A stretch of DNA of 64,000 bases from Phycisphaerae bacterium (GCA_028277645.1 JANQFV010000031.1:84881-148880), one strand, 5' to 3'; shown: positions 35,539 to 44,900, numbered from the stretch's first letter. Translations and numbers: made by a program. The notes: generated from the sequence alone by a model not told the origin.

Positions 35539-36776
35539 GATCGTGTGGCCGAGGGGCTCGGAACCGGCTCGCCGGCGGCATCGCCCGCCAGTGCGACCGT
35601 TTTCGGAGCGCCCTCGTCCTGCTGGAGTGCTTCAAGCTCATCCTGCTTCGGCATGTGGGCACCGAGCAGCGGGACCAGCACGCCGGGTATCGCCCAGACC
35701 AGTTGGATCAGACGCACCGCGACAGCCAGGGCCACAGCCTGTGAGGCCGTGTTCGCTCCGCCAGCGGTAAAGAACAGGATGTAGAAATACTCCATCACAC
35801 CGACGGCCTGCGGTGGAGAAATGGGCAGGGCCGCGATCAGGAATCCGATCGCGACGTAGATGAAGAAGTAGTGGAACGTCCCGGTCATACCCAGCGCCCA
35901 CGCCATAATCGTGGCGCTGATCATCACGACCGTTTGCAGGACGAGCGTCAGCAGCAACGAGCTCACGACCAGCGACTTGTGGTCGCGCATCGCGACGGTC
36001 GCCCGGCCGATCCGCAGTAACTGCTCGCCCATGGGCAACTTTTCCGCCAGTTGCGGCAAGTGCAACATGTGCCGGAGACGTTTGCTGAACACGAATGCAC
36101 TGCCGACCGCCAGCGCAGCGCAGATCAGCGCCAGCACGCGAATCATGCTGCCGAACCGCTCGGGATCCCACGCCAACAGAATGGCCACACCCGCGAGCAA
36201 CACCAGTCCGAGCAGACCGATCGCGCGGTCCAGAACGACCGTGGTGACCACCTCGGTCTTCTTGTGCGTGTAGTACGTGACGTAATAGGCCTTGATCAGA
36301 TCCCCGCCGGTCATCCCGGGGAGTGCGAAGTTGAAGAAGTTCCCCGCGAACGTGAGCTTGACGGAGTTCCACCAGGTGAGCCGTACGCCCTGCACGCGCA
36401 ACATCAGCACCAGCCGGTACGATTGAATTAGTGGTACGGGCAGGAACACCAGCGCTGCCAGCAGCCCCAGGAGCACATTGATCTGGAGCACGACGCTTGG
36501 AAATCCGAGGACGATCTCCGGCACGCGCTTATCGCCGACCTCCACGTGGGCGACCTGGTCGTACGTGATCCGCTCCGGCTGTTCGTTGCGGTGGATGATC
36601 AGATGGTCGTCGTGTTGCTCCTCCAGCAGGCGATACCAGCCGGGATCGTGATCATCGACGTGGACCCGGTCGTGCCACGGGACGTTGTAGACCAGGTAGA
36701 TCAGCGCAGCGATGCATAACCCGTAGCGCACGAATATCAGCAGCCAGCGAATCGGCCCTGACCGTGACTGAGTCAT
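35535..36776 (-). CDS. YbhN/LPG-synthase-TM-like integral membrane protein
   Basis: 413 residues, about eight helices. 'LVLMLRVQGVRLTWWNSVKLTFAGNFFNFALPGMTGGDLIKAYYV' and 'LDRAIGLLGLVLLAG' are typical of the lysylphosphatidylglycerol synthase/flippase TM family (UPF0104). An unusual ~65-residue insert after the first helix (VPWHDRVHVDDHDPGWYRLLEEQHDDHL) is rich in His and Asp. The family includes lipid flippases; here it probably moves a lipid-linked intermediate for the adjacent GT-C enzymes. SD GGGAG precedes the ATG. Confidence 0.78.
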   Translation of the reverse strand: MTQSRSGPIRWLLIFVRYGLCIAALIYLVYNVPWHDRVHVDDHDPGWYRLLEEQHDDHLIIHRNEQPERITYDQVAHVEVGDKRVPEIVLGFPSVVLQINVLLGLLAALVFLPVPLIQSYRLVLMLRVQGVRLTWWNSVKLTFAGNFFNFALPGMTGGDLIKAYYVTYYTHKKTEVVTTVVLDRAIGLLGLVLLAGVAILLAWDPERFGSMIRVLALICAALAVGSAFVFSKRLRHMLHLPQLAEKLPMGEQLLRIGRATVAMRDHKSLVVSSLLLTLVLQTVVMISATIMAWALGMTGTFHYFFIYVAIGFLIAALPISPPQAVGVMEYFYILFFTAGGANTASQAVALAVAVRLIQLVWAIPGVLVPLLGAHMPKQDELEALQQDEGAPKTVALAGDAAGEPVPSPSATRS

Positions 36777-36831
36777 GCAGAACTCCCATAACGGCGAACG
36801 CTCCCTGCCGGAGGCGTACGTCGTCTGACGC

Positions 36832-38853
36832 TCACTGTTCGCTTACCGCATAAACCTCATAGGCCGCCGGCCCCGCTTCGGGCGGCGGTTCACACCGCAC
36901 GAGCCCGGCCGGAGCCAGACTCGCAACCCACGTGCGTGTCACCAGATCCGGAAAGCCGTAGGACCCGCGCAGCCGCGCGATCTCCGGCCACGAGAATACC
37001 ACATGTGTCACGTTTTCGGTACGCAGCCAGTCGACCGTCTCCTTCGGCGTTGCCTCCGCCGCATACTCGATCCAGGGATCCCGGTTAAAGACGACCGTGT
37101 AGTGGAACTCGCGGTCGATGTAGAACACCGCGGCGTCGCCGACCAGCCACAGGCGCGCGTCCTCACGGATAACCTCGGGCTGATTCAGCGGGTGGAGCCG
37201 GCGGTAGAGGCTATGACCGTGGACCATCACCTGGGCCAGAGAGATCTTCTCCCGTTGTCGCCAGCTTGCGTCCTCTGCAGCCAGGACTCGCCAACTCCTG
37301 ATCCCGCCGTAGAGGCTGAATCCGAGCGTGACAACGACCAGCGCCGGCAACGCAACACGCTGCGGCATCCCACGAGCCAGAACGCAGCTCCGCAAGGCGT
37401 CCCCACACAGGTACGCCAGCGGCACTACCAACGGTACGGCGAAACGCCCCGGCACGTGAGTGAACGTCGCCCACGCTGCGAACATGAGCAATGCCCAGAT
37501 CGTGAGCAGCAATGCTCGGCGCGTGCCGGCGGTAGCGCCGAGCAGCGCCAGCAGGAAGATGCCGGGGCCAAACCTGGCAGATAAGAGGGACTCGTCAATT
37601 GCCATGTGCAGACGGGCGGCGAAGTTGCCATCCTGAACCGCATGCCCTGCCGCCCATTGGGCATCCTGTTCGGGGCTCCAGACTTCGCCGCCGAACCACG
37701 CATAGGCGAATGGATACACGGGGTTGCCGGTGAATACCGCGTTTCGGATCAGCCAGGGGCTGAGGGCGACCAGCGCGCCGAGCGAGAAAACAACGGCGCA
37801 TACAGCGCGCCGCGCGGGCCTAGCCCGCATGGTGACCAGCCATGCGGCTGCCAGCGCAACGGTCACCAGAGCCAATGCAGTGTATTTGCATCCGCCGGCA
37901 AACCCTGCACAAAGCCCTGCCGCGAGCGTGAGTCGCCAGGACTGCGTTTCGTCTTTGTGAAGGCTGTCCAGCACCAGTCCGCTGGCCACGGCGCCGAAGA
38001 AGAGCACACCGCACTCCACATATGCCAGGCAACCGACGTATGCCAACCAAGGGACGCTACCCAGGATCAGACCCGACACCAGTGCGCTGCGACGCTCATT
38101 CCCCCACCAACCAACGACGGCCAGCACGGTGAGGACGGTCAGCGTCGCGTGCAGCAACTGGGCACCGACTGCCGCACCGTGCGCGCTGCCTTTCATATGC
38201 ATCAGGAGCAGGTAGAGGATCTCCACCTGTTGCGGGAAGGAGGCGTAGACGTTGTGCGGCAGGAAGTGAATCCGGCCGGCTTCGAAGTATTCACGCTGCG
38301 CCTGCAAGTGGTATTCGAGCACGTCATAGCCGCGCGCTTCCTCCGGCCAAAGCGTCCCCGGCGGAACAGAGGCAGCGAAGACCAGACAACCAAGCGGTAG
38401 CGCCAGCGGCAGCCACAGGCAGGCTCCCGCCCAAGTCACCGTGGGCCCCTCCCGACGTGTACCGCGCTCCACGTACAGCCACACGATCCCCGCCAGGATT
38501 CCGCAGGTCACAACGCCCCAGGCGGTGTACTGCGTCAGGAAGCCCGTGACACCAAGTGACAGAATGATGACAGCCAGAACACCCAGTCCGAATGCTGTAA
38601 CCGTGCAGAACGCCCAGAGCGGACGGGACGGGTCCAGCCTCAGCCCCTTGTGCAGCCAGATGCCGCAGCCCGCCGCGGCGGCGATCACAGCTACAACTGC
38701 CCGCAAGTCATCCAGAAGCACGACCCAAGTCCACGGCGACCAGGCCGTCACGACTAGCGCAGCGCTCACGCCAACGATGACTGCCGACCGCGGAATTCGG
38801 CCCCGGCGGGACGGCTGGTGCGGTAAATCGGCCTGAGCATGATCCGGCGACAT
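36832..38853 (-). CDS. Polytopic GT-C-type membrane glycosyltransferase (large)
   Basis: 673 residues, roughly a dozen helices. The first large loop has 'LWPEEARGYDVLEYHLQAQREYFEAGRIHFLPHNVYASFPQQVEIL', a pattern I associate with planctomycete GT-C/ArnT-like enzymes (YDxxxYHL acidic/His motif). The C-terminal extracytoplasmic domain ends 'GPAAYEVYAVSEQ'. First gene of the minus-strand unit, 55 nt upstream of the flippase-like gene. Weak SD. Confidence 0.68.
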   Translation of the reverse strand: MSPDHAQADLPHQPSRRGRIPRSAVIVGVSAALVVTAWSPWTWVVLLDDLRAVVAVIAAAAGCGIWLHKGLRLDPSRPLWAFCTVTAFGLGVLAVIILSLGVTGFLTQYTAWGVVTCGILAGIVWLYVERGTRREGPTVTWAGACLWLPLALPLGCLVFAASVPPGTLWPEEARGYDVLEYHLQAQREYFEAGRIHFLPHNVYASFPQQVEILYLLLMHMKGSAHGAAVGAQLLHATLTVLTVLAVVGWWGNERRSALVSGLILGSVPWLAYVGCLAYVECGVLFFGAVASGLVLDSLHKDETQSWRLTLAAGLCAGFAGGCKYTALALVTVALAAAWLVTMRARPARRAVCAVVFSLGALVALSPWLIRNAVFTGNPVYPFAYAWFGGEVWSPEQDAQWAAGHAVQDGNFAARLHMAIDESLLSARFGPGIFLLALLGATAGTRRALLLTIWALLMFAAWATFTHVPGRFAVPLVVPLAYLCGDALRSCVLARGMPQRVALPALVVVTLGFSLYGGIRSWRVLAAEDASWRQREKISLAQVMVHGHSLYRRLHPLNQPEVIREDARLWLVGDAAVFYIDREFHYTVVFNRDPWIEYAAEATPKETVDWLRTENVTHVVFSWPEIARLRGSYGFPDLVTRTWVASLAPAGLVRCEPPPEAGPAAYEVYAVSEQ

Positions 38854-38933
38854 GGGGCCACACGTTCCGCGGTGGCCAGGCCCGCGTCAAGTGATCGCAG
38901 AACGCCTCATTGTCACGAAATCTGGGTATTACG

Positions 38934-38961
38934 TTGACATACGCCTGGCAGCCTGTAGGAT
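38934..38961 (+). promoter_or_regulatory. Sigma70-type promoter of the surface-protein operon
   Basis: A perfect -35 TTGACA (38934-38939), a 16-nt spacer and TAGGAT (38956-38961, extended TAGGATAAT) lie about 40 nt before the ATG at 39002. Two small dyads with 9-nt spacers, GTAT-N9-ATAC over the -35 and CCTG-N9-CAGG over the -10, could be operator half-sites, but 4-bp arms are weak evidence. No recognisable Zur or Fur box. Confidence 0.6.
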
Positions 38962-39001
38962 AATCAGGTGGCAGGCATCAGTATGCGCCGGCCGAGTTCA
39001 A

Positions 39002-39391
39002 ATGGAGTCAGTCGCGCCCGTGATGCAATCGCGTCGCCTGATACTGGGTTACGTCGTGCTGGCCCTGCTGGGGCCGACGCTCGTCGTGCCGATTCCCAAG
39101 TGGCACCACCATGCCGACTGCGCCGATTGCCCGGACACACCTACGTGTTGCGCGCTTGATGAACACCACGCGGACGCCCCGGACGATCTGGTAGGCACGT
39201 TCGCACCGGTAGCCGATGAAGATTGCCGGCTTTGCCACCTGGCATCCATCCACAACGTCTGTGATGTCGCAGACGCCGTGCCGGCCGGCTGGAGCGCTCC
39301 GGACTACGCACCGGTTGCTTCGACCGAGCTGACCCAAACGCACACACAACTACCGATCCAGCCTCGCGGCCCGCCGCTCAACACGGCGTAG
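39002..39391 (+). CDS. Small His/Cys-rich exported protein
   Basis: About 129 residues. A hydrophobic N-terminus ([20 protein letters not shown]) precedes '[28 protein letters not shown]', then '[18 protein letters not shown]'. It holds at least seven Cys and seven His in ~70 residues, which suggests metal binding or redox outside the cytoplasm; the DUF2946-like class is similar in shape. The promoter sits just upstream. Start at ATG 39002 or 39023. First gene of the unit that runs to the terminator at 42044. Confidence 0.6.
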   Translation: MESVAPVMQSRRLILGYVVLALLGPTLVVPIPKWHHHADCADCPDTPTCCALDEHHADAPDDLVGTFAPVADEDCRLCHLASIHNVCDVADAVPAGWSAPDYAPVASTELTQTHTQLPIQPRGPPLNTA

Positions 39392-39452
39392 CTCACTCCG
39401 TCTCACACAACTTAAGTGTTCAGCGAGCCACTTCTTCTGGAAGGAGTGTGCT

Positions 39453-40217
39453 TTGTATCGGTTGCGAGGTAGTCGCGCGCGAATGCGCGCCGGTTTCACA
39501 TTGATCGAGCTGCTGGTGGTGATCGCGATCATCGCCGTGCTCGTATCGATCCTGTTACCGGCGTTGCGCGGGGCGCGGGTACAGGCCCGACAGGCGCTGT
39601 CCGCCAGCAATATGCGGCAGCTCGGCCTGGCGATTCAGATGTACGCCGACGATTACCGCGGCTCGTTCCCGCAGACCACGCACTCGAATCCTCATGAGTG
39701 GTCGTGGGTCTACACGCTCGCGCCGTATGTCGCCGATGTGGAGAAGATTCGCCTGTGCCCGTCTGATCCGCTGGGTCCGCAGCGGCTCGAGAACCACGGC
39801 TCAAGCTACGTGACGAATGAGTATCTCGCCGTCCCGCTGGTCGTGTTCCCGAATCGCGTGGTCGAGGACTACCGCAACATCCACAAGATTCGCCGCACGG
39901 CTGAAACCGTCTCGGTCTTTGTGGGCGGCGATGAGTTGCCGGCGCACGTCACCTCGGACCATACGCACTCGCGCAGTTGGTACGTTCCGGAAGAACCGGA
40001 GGAACGCTGGACTAAGGTCATCGGCGACATCTCACCCGACCGCTACGGCGGCGGCGACGAGAGTCACCTGCGTGGTCGCACCAACTTCCTCTATCTCGAT
40101 GCGCACGTCGAATCGATTCGTGCGAAGACGATTCGGCAGTGGTGTGAAGACCCAGCGAATTTCGCCAAACCACCGGAGTTCCTGACGCTTGAGGAACTGG
40201 AACCTCCGGCTAACTAG
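39453..40217 (+). CDS. Type II-secretion-like pseudopilin (DUF1559-like)
   Basis: A prepilin signature '[27 protein letters not shown]' at residues ~13-40: Gly-Phe cleavage site, Glu+5, hydrophobic helix. After the helix comes a globular domain with '[21 protein letters not shown]' and, at the end, '[14 protein letters not shown]', the position of the H-X9-DG motif, here with DA instead of DG. Planctomycetes carry many of these as surface or secretion-associated pseudopilins. SD GGAAGGAG before TTG 39453; ATG 39483 is the alternative, right before the prepilin motif. Confidence 0.85.
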   Translation: MYRLRGSRARMRAGFTLIELLVVIAIIAVLVSILLPALRGARVQARQALSASNMRQLGLAIQMYADDYRGSFPQTTHSNPHEWSWVYTLAPYVADVEKIRLCPSDPLGPQRLENHGSSYVTNEYLAVPLVVFPNRVVEDYRNIHKIRRTAETVSVFVGGDELPAHVTSDHTHSRSWYVPEEPEERWTKVIGDISPDRYGGGDESHLRGRTNFLYLDAHVESIRAKTIRQWCEDPANFAKPPEFLTLEELEPPAN

Positions 40218-40229
40218 AAGGTGCACCTC

Positions 40230-41228
40230 ATGGCATCAACGAGAACGCTTGCCGTCCTGCTCTTAGGCGTAACGGCAGCCGTCGCGTGTGCGGGAACTGA
40301 ACCGCCCGTGCCGCCCCCTGCGGGTAGCATCTGGGCCACCAGCGATCTGTATACGTACTACTTCGGGATCATCGAAGTCTGGCCGGAGTTGCCGGGATCT
40401 GCAGAGCCGGTCCTGGTCGACAACGATCATGCCGGCATACGGATCTCTTACAACGGCGGCCCGGGCGATTTTTATGTCTATGTAGGTCCGTTCAGCCTGA
40501 TAGGTGGCGTGCTGTATGACCCCAACACGGCGTTTCTGTACGGAAATGCTTCGACGGCGTTCGACGTGGGGCCAGGCGGCTTACCGGCCGGGTTCGAGTT
40601 TACCGGTGCGGAGCCGAACAGCACGTTCTACAACCTGGAGCAGAACCAGGTGCCGGGCATGATTTTCCTGGGCTATGAAGCACCAGGTACGGCCCCGCGG
40701 CTGGTCGAGTGGAATCCCGGAGATCCCGCGAAGTTCGCCAACTTTGACAACGCCTGGCTGCAGGTTGATCTGATCGACATGCGCTGGGCGCCTGATTGGG
40801 CCAGTGTGGACCAGATGGTCTCACTGAACGACCCCAACGTACCGGCGGACTTCTCGCTGTTCCAGTATGGGAGCCCACCGACGCCGTACATGTCGACCTT
40901 CTGGGGCGGCATCGACAGCGACGACCGACTCTATTTCTCGTCCGGCGGACATGACCACTTCAACTGGGGCTTCACGATGCCCGGGTTGTATGAGATGGAC
41001 ATTCAGGTGTCGACGTTCGTCGTGCCGCAGGTGGGCGATTTCAACTGTGATGACCGGGTGGACTTCGCCGACATCAACCCCTTTGTGGATGCCCTCACGA
41101 ATCCAACGCAGTACGCACAGGACTATCCTGACTGCCCGTTGGACGTTGTGGGCGACGTCAATGAGAGTGGAGCTTTCGGATTCGACGACATTAATCCGTT
41201 CGTCGACCTGTTGTTGGCGCAACCCTAG
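40230..41228 (+). CDS. Exported choice-of-anchor-M-like protein with dockerin/EF-hand tail
   Basis: Signal peptide (RTLAVLLLGVTAAVACAG), then a ~240-residue beta-rich domain ending 'SSGGHDHFNWGFTMPGLYEMDIQVSTF'. That end is the H-x-H-x-x-W/N...PGxY motif of surface-anchored (choice-of-anchor M) proteins. The last ~65 residues hold two EF-hand/dockerin-like repeats: 'GDFNCDDRVDFADINPFVDAL' and 'GDVNESGAFGFDDINPFVDLL', the Phycisphaerae-style tail. ATG 40230 preferred (AAGG upstream) over GTG 40221. Shares its core domain with the next gene. Confidence 0.78.
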   Translation: MASTRTLAVLLLGVTAAVACAGTEPPVPPPAGSIWATSDLYTYYFGIIEVWPELPGSAEPVLVDNDHAGIRISYNGGPGDFYVYVGPFSLIGGVLYDPNTAFLYGNASTAFDVGPGGLPAGFEFTGAEPNSTFYNLEQNQVPGMIFLGYEAPGTAPRLVEWNPGDPAKFANFDNAWLQVDLIDMRWAPDWASVDQMVSLNDPNVPADFSLFQYGSPPTPYMSTFWGGIDSDDRLYFSSGGHDHFNWGFTMPGLYEMDIQVSTFVVPQVGDFNCDDRVDFADINPFVDALTNPTQYAQDYPDCPLDVVGDVNESGAFGFDDINPFVDLLLAQP

Positions 41229-41291
41229 CGCCGTCTTCGAAGCGAAATGAAAGAAGCGCAGCCATATATTGGCTCTCTGGAGGATTTATTC

Positions 41292-42023
41292 ATGAATCGC
41301 AGCACTATGAAGTTTTTCGCAGTTATCGTGATCGCACTCGCCGGTTCCGCCGTCCAGGCCGAGAACCTCTACACACAAGGCCACGGCGATCTTGGGATCG
41401 GCTACGACGCCGGAGCCTTCGATCTGCACGTGCACCTTGAGGGCGGACTCGTCAACGGCGTGCTGCAGAATGACGTGGAGTTTGAGGCCGATGACCTCAT
41501 CATCGTCGTGCCGCTGACGACCCTGGAGCCCCGTCCGGCCGACGCGGCCTATGCGCCGATCGGTGTCGGTGCGGGCGTCAACTACTGGAAACTGCCGCAG
41601 ACCGAAGCCGAGGCGGACGCCGAGTTTGCCCCGTTCCTGGGTCTGGGCACCGAAGAGCTGGATCCCGGCAACTGGGTCACGCCGCTGACCATCGAGGTGA
41701 CGTCGGTCACGGCCCCCGCCGGATCCGAGTACTACTCGATCTTCCAGGAAGGACTCTCGCCGACGTTCCAGGCGTCGACGTTCGACCCGTCCGCAACAGT
41801 GAACGGTAACAACACGTTCAGCTTCGGGGCTGGTGGCCACGACCACTTCAATCATGCGTTCACTGCCCCCGGCGACTGGCTGGTGACGATGGAGGCGACC
41901 GCGGAACACGTCACTGACGGAATCGTCAGCGGCAGTGGTACCTACACGTTCCGTGTAGTCCCCGAGCCTGCCACGGCGGGCCTGTTCGGCCTCGGCTTGT
42001 TTATGCTCATGCGACGCCGCTAA
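41292..42023 (+). CDS. Choice-of-anchor-M-like surface protein with PEP-CTERM sorting signal
   Basis: Signal peptide (KFFAVIVIALAGSAVQA), then a domain with 'TQGHGDLGIGYDAGAFDLHVHLEGG' and 'GAGGHDHFNHAFTAPGDWLVTMEA', the same His motif as its neighbour. It ends in 'VPEPATAGLFGLGLFMLMRRR', a textbook PEP-CTERM signal (Pro-Glu-Pro, helix, Arg tail) for processing by an exosortase not encoded here. SD GGAGG sits 9 nt before ATG 41292. In actinobacteria, proteins of this domain class accompany metal (Zn/Mn) ABC transporters. Confidence 0.85.
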   Translation: MNRSTMKFFAVIVIALAGSAVQAENLYTQGHGDLGIGYDAGAFDLHVHLEGGLVNGVLQNDVEFEADDLIIVVPLTTLEPRPADAAYAPIGVGAGVNYWKLPQTEAEADAEFAPFLGLGTEELDPGNWVTPLTIEVTSVTAPAGSEYYSIFQEGLSPTFQASTFDPSATVNGNNTFSFGAGGHDHFNHAFTAPGDWLVTMEATAEHVTDGIVSGSGTYTFRVVPEPATAGLFGLGLFMLMRRR

Positions 42024-42043
42024 GACACATCGGTTGGTAGAGC

Positions 42044-42075
42044 CCGCCCTACGTGATCTGCGTAGGGCGGGTTTC
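42044..42075 (+). terminator. Terminator of the surface-protein operon
   Basis: Perfect 11-bp stem CCCGCCCTACG / CGTAGGGCGGG with a 7-nt loop and a short TTT tail, 20 nt after the PEP-CTERM stop. Ends the unit before the convergent antiporter gene. Confidence 0.75.
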
Positions 42076-42116
42076 ACTCGCCGACCTCTCGTCCCACTCC
42101 GAATGCCCGCCCTGTC

Positions 42117-43700
42117 CTACCCGCGGAAGAAGATGAACGTCAGCACGACGAACAGCGGGATCAAGATCGCGCCCGAGTAGGCCATATAGCCGAAGAAGCT
42201 GGGCATCTTCACGCCGGACTGCTCGGCGATGGCCTTCACCATGAAGTTCGGGCCGTTGCCGATGTACGTGTTGGCGCCCATGAAAACGGCTCCGCAACTG
42301 ATTGCGATCAACAGCGGCAGCGGGATCGTGCCGGTCGCAGTCGCCACACCGGACATGATCTCCATGTCGGGCATATTCAGCGTACCGGCCGTCTCAAAGT
42401 ACACGACGTACGTTGGGGCGTTGTCGAGGAAGCTGCTGAGGATGCCGGTCGCCCAGAAGAACTGCCACGGCTTATCCAGCCCCAGCTCGGCGCCCTTGGT
42501 TTGCAGGATCTCGATCGGCACCTGCATCGTGATGAAGATGCCGATGAACAGGCAGGCCACTTCGCCGATCGCGACGAAGTTGAACTGATTCTCGCGCCGC
42601 AGCGCCATACTCGTCGTGATCCACGACATCAGCGCCATGACCAGTTGTACACCTTCGCGCAGGTATGGCGGCGCGTGCCAGTCCGTCCCGGGGAACGGCT
42701 TGGACGGATCCAGCGTCGCCACGGCTCCTACGACACCCAATAACCACAGGACGTTCAGCAGGCCCGTGACACGCAATGGCTGAATCCGCGTCTCGTCGAG
42801 TTTCAGCGCCTCCGGCGATTCGCGCTTATATGCCCAGGTGTCCCACAGGAAGTAGATCACGAGCACGGCGCTCATGGTCACCAGCCAGTACGACCACAGC
42901 CCCAGTGTCCAGAAGAACTCGACGCCGCGCAGATAGCCCAGGAACAACGGCGGGTCGCCGATCGGCAGCAGCATCCCGCCGATATTCGCCGCGACGAAGA
43001 TGAAGAAGACGACCGTGTGAACCTTGTGGCGTCGCTCAGAGTTGGTCTTAAGCAGGAAACGGATCAGCAGCATCGCCGATCCGGTCGTGCCGATGAAGCT
43101 CGCCAGCAGGCCGCCGATACCAATGATCGACGTATTGACCAGCGGCGTCGCCTGCACGTCGCCACGGACGACAATACCACCCGCAATCACATACAGGCTG
43201 AACAGCAGCACAATGAACGGGACATACTCCTTGAGCACAGCGTGATCGAGCACTGCCAACACGGTTTCCCAGCCCGTGCCAGTTCTGTGCACGGCGTGCT
43301 CTTCGTGTGCGTGATCTGCATGTTCCGTAGCCGTATGCGCATCCGACGCCGCATCGTGGGCGTCCTCGGCGTACTCGTCATGGTGTTCTGCGTCGGCGAG
43401 ATGCGGCACATCATCCGCATCATGTCTGGGTGTCTCGTCCACGTGCGCTGCATCTGCGTGTGTGTCCTCGTCGCCGTGGTCGCCGTGGACGGCAACACCG
43501 ACACCACGGAAGCCGTAGTACAGCAGCGTAACTGTGGCCAGAACGACGGCCACGAGCAATTTGCTGCGGTTCTCCTCCCACCAGTGGTGCGTCTTGCGCA
43601 GCAGGGGAAGGATCGCAATCGCGAGCAGGATCGCCACGAACGGCCACACCCAGAAAAGATGCGGCACGTACTTCGCCGAATCAGCGAGCATGAGAAGCAT
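42117..43700 (-). CDS. Na+/H+ antiporter (NhaD/ion-transporter superfamily) with a 15-His loop
   Basis: About 527 residues and a dozen helices. The conserved part includes 'SFIGTTGSAMLLIRFLLK', 'NIGGMLLPIGDPPLFLGYLRG' and 'GILSSFLDNAPTYVVYF', as in NhaD-like antiporters. Between helices 2 and 3 is a polar loop (~72-138) with 15 His plus many Asp/Glu, absent from ordinary NhaD proteins and resembling the His loops of zinc transporters. Start chosen at ATG 43700 with AGAGGA about 10 nt upstream; the frame to 43826 is not supported. The loop is encoded by 43287-43487. Confidence 0.82.
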   Translation of the reverse strand: MLLMLADSAKYVPHLFWVWPFVAILLAIAILPLLRKTHHWWEENRSKLLVAVVLATVTLLYYGFRGVGVAVHGDHGDEDTHADAAHVDETPRHDADDVPHLADAEHHDEYAEDAHDAASDAHTATEHADHAHEEHAVHRTGTGWETVLAVLDHAVLKEYVPFIVLLFSLYVIAGGIVVRGDVQATPLVNTSIIGIGGLLASFIGTTGSAMLLIRFLLKTNSERRHKVHTVVFFIFVAANIGGMLLPIGDPPLFLGYLRGVEFFWTLGLWSYWLVTMSAVLVIYFLWDTWAYKRESPEALKLDETRIQPLRVTGLLNVLWLLGVVGAVATLDPSKPFPGTDWHAPPYLREGVQLVMALMSWITTSMALRRENQFNFVAIGEVACLFIGIFITMQVPIEILQTKGAELGLDKPWQFFWATGILSSFLDNAPTYVVYFETAGTLNMPDMEIMSGVATATGTIPLPLLIAISCGAVFMGANTYIGNGPNFMVKAIAEQSGVKMPSFFGYMAYSGAILIPLFVVLTFIFFRG

Positions 43701-43904
43701 CAGGTAGATTCCTCTTGGCGTGGTTGCGTCAATCTGACCGCACCACACCTCCGCGCCAACGGATACGCCGGTGATTCTATCGGCAACCCGGTCGCCTGCA
43801 ATGACACCGAAACCCCTTGCGAACATGCCGCTCAGGGCCGATGCTGCTGCACCGGACGCGGCGGACGGCTCCGCGCGTCCGCCGTTGCTGTCAAGTGGTG
43901 CCGG

Positions 43905-44873
43905 ATGAACCTGCCCGCGTGGGCGATGAACGTATTGAGCCTGCTCATTGGCGTCGGGATTCTCGGCGTCGGGGGGGAGATGCTCGTGCGGGGAGCGACG
44001 CGTCTGGCCAAGTCGCTGGGCGTTTCCACGCTGGTGATCGGGTTGACCGTCGTAGCGTTCGGCACCTCCGCACCCGAGGCAGCAGTCACCGTGTTCGCGG
44101 CCATGAACGACGTCACGGACCTGGCAGTGGGCAACGTCGTCGGCAGCAACATCGCGAACATCCTGCTCATTCTCGGCTTGGCCGCGCTGGTTCAGCCAAT
44201 GCGGGTGTCGCGGAATCTCCTGCGCATCGACGGACCGGTGATGCTATTAGCGGTGCTGGCGTTGTACGTAATCGCGCTGGTCAACCAGCGAATCGACCGG
44301 ATTGCGGGCGCCTTCCTCGTTGCGGGGCTCTTCACCTACACGCTGACGACGTACTACGCCTCGCGCGGGCTGCGTCCGCACACCGCCGAGATCGAGGAAA
44401 CGTCGACCGGCCTGGCGCAGCGCTGGTGGTGGAACGGGCCGCTCGTGATCGCCGGCATCGCGGGGCTCGTGTACGGGGCCCAGTTGATGGTTCAGGGCGC
44501 ATCCGGACTGGCGACGTCTTTCGGAATTAGCCAGCACATCATCGGCCTGACCATCGTCGCGATCGGAACCAGCCTCCCCGAGCTGGCCACGGTCATCATC
44601 GCCGCCCGGCACAAACAGCCCGATATCGCCATCGGCAACGTCGTCGGGAGCAACATCTTCAACGTGCTCTTCGTGACCGGAGCAGCGTCGCTGGCGAACC
44701 CGTTGCCCGTGCCGGCGGCGGTGATCCACTTCGACGCCCCCCTCATGGTGCTCGCGTGCGTTGTGTTCTACCCCATGGCGCTGTTCGGGCGCAACGTGAA
44801 TCGCTGGGAGGGTGCCCTGCTGTTGGGCGGTTACATTGCGTACATCGCATGGCTGACGATCCAGGCGACTTAA
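43905..44873 (+). CDS. Ca2+/Na+ (cation) exchanger, CaCA family (YrbG-like)
   Basis: 322 residues, ten helices in two repeats. Each has an alpha motif: 'VAFGTSAPEAAVTVFAAM...GNVVGSNIANILLILGLAAL' and 'VAIGTSLPELATVIIAAR...GNVVGSNIFNVLFVTGAASL'. Both acidic cation-binding residues (GTSAPE, GTSLPE) are present. Divergent from the His-loop antiporter with ~200 nt between. ATG 43905 has a weak SD; the much longer upstream frame runs antisense to the antiporter and is not coding. Confidence 0.88.
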   Translation: MNLPAWAMNVLSLLIGVGILGVGGEMLVRGATRLAKSLGVSTLVIGLTVVAFGTSAPEAAVTVFAAMNDVTDLAVGNVVGSNIANILLILGLAALVQPMRVSRNLLRIDGPVMLLAVLALYVIALVNQRIDRIAGAFLVAGLFTYTLTTYYASRGLRPHTAEIEETSTGLAQRWWWNGPLVIAGIAGLVYGAQLMVQGASGLATSFGISQHIIGLTIVAIGTSLPELATVIIAARHKQPDIAIGNVVGSNIFNVLFVTGAASLANPLPVPAAVIHFDAPLMVLACVVFYPMALFGRNVNRWEGALLLGGYIAYIAWLTIQAT

Positions 44874-44900
44874 ATGGCGTCAGAGCGTACGACACAGGAG

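Noticed and set aside
38921..38968. Zur or Fur operator at the surface-operon promoter
   Set aside because: Only 4-bp dyads are present and no family-consensus palindrome.
43017..43904. Long N-terminal extension of the cation exchanger
   Set aside because: It runs antisense through the NhaD-like gene and contains no membrane helices; the exchanger starts at 43905.
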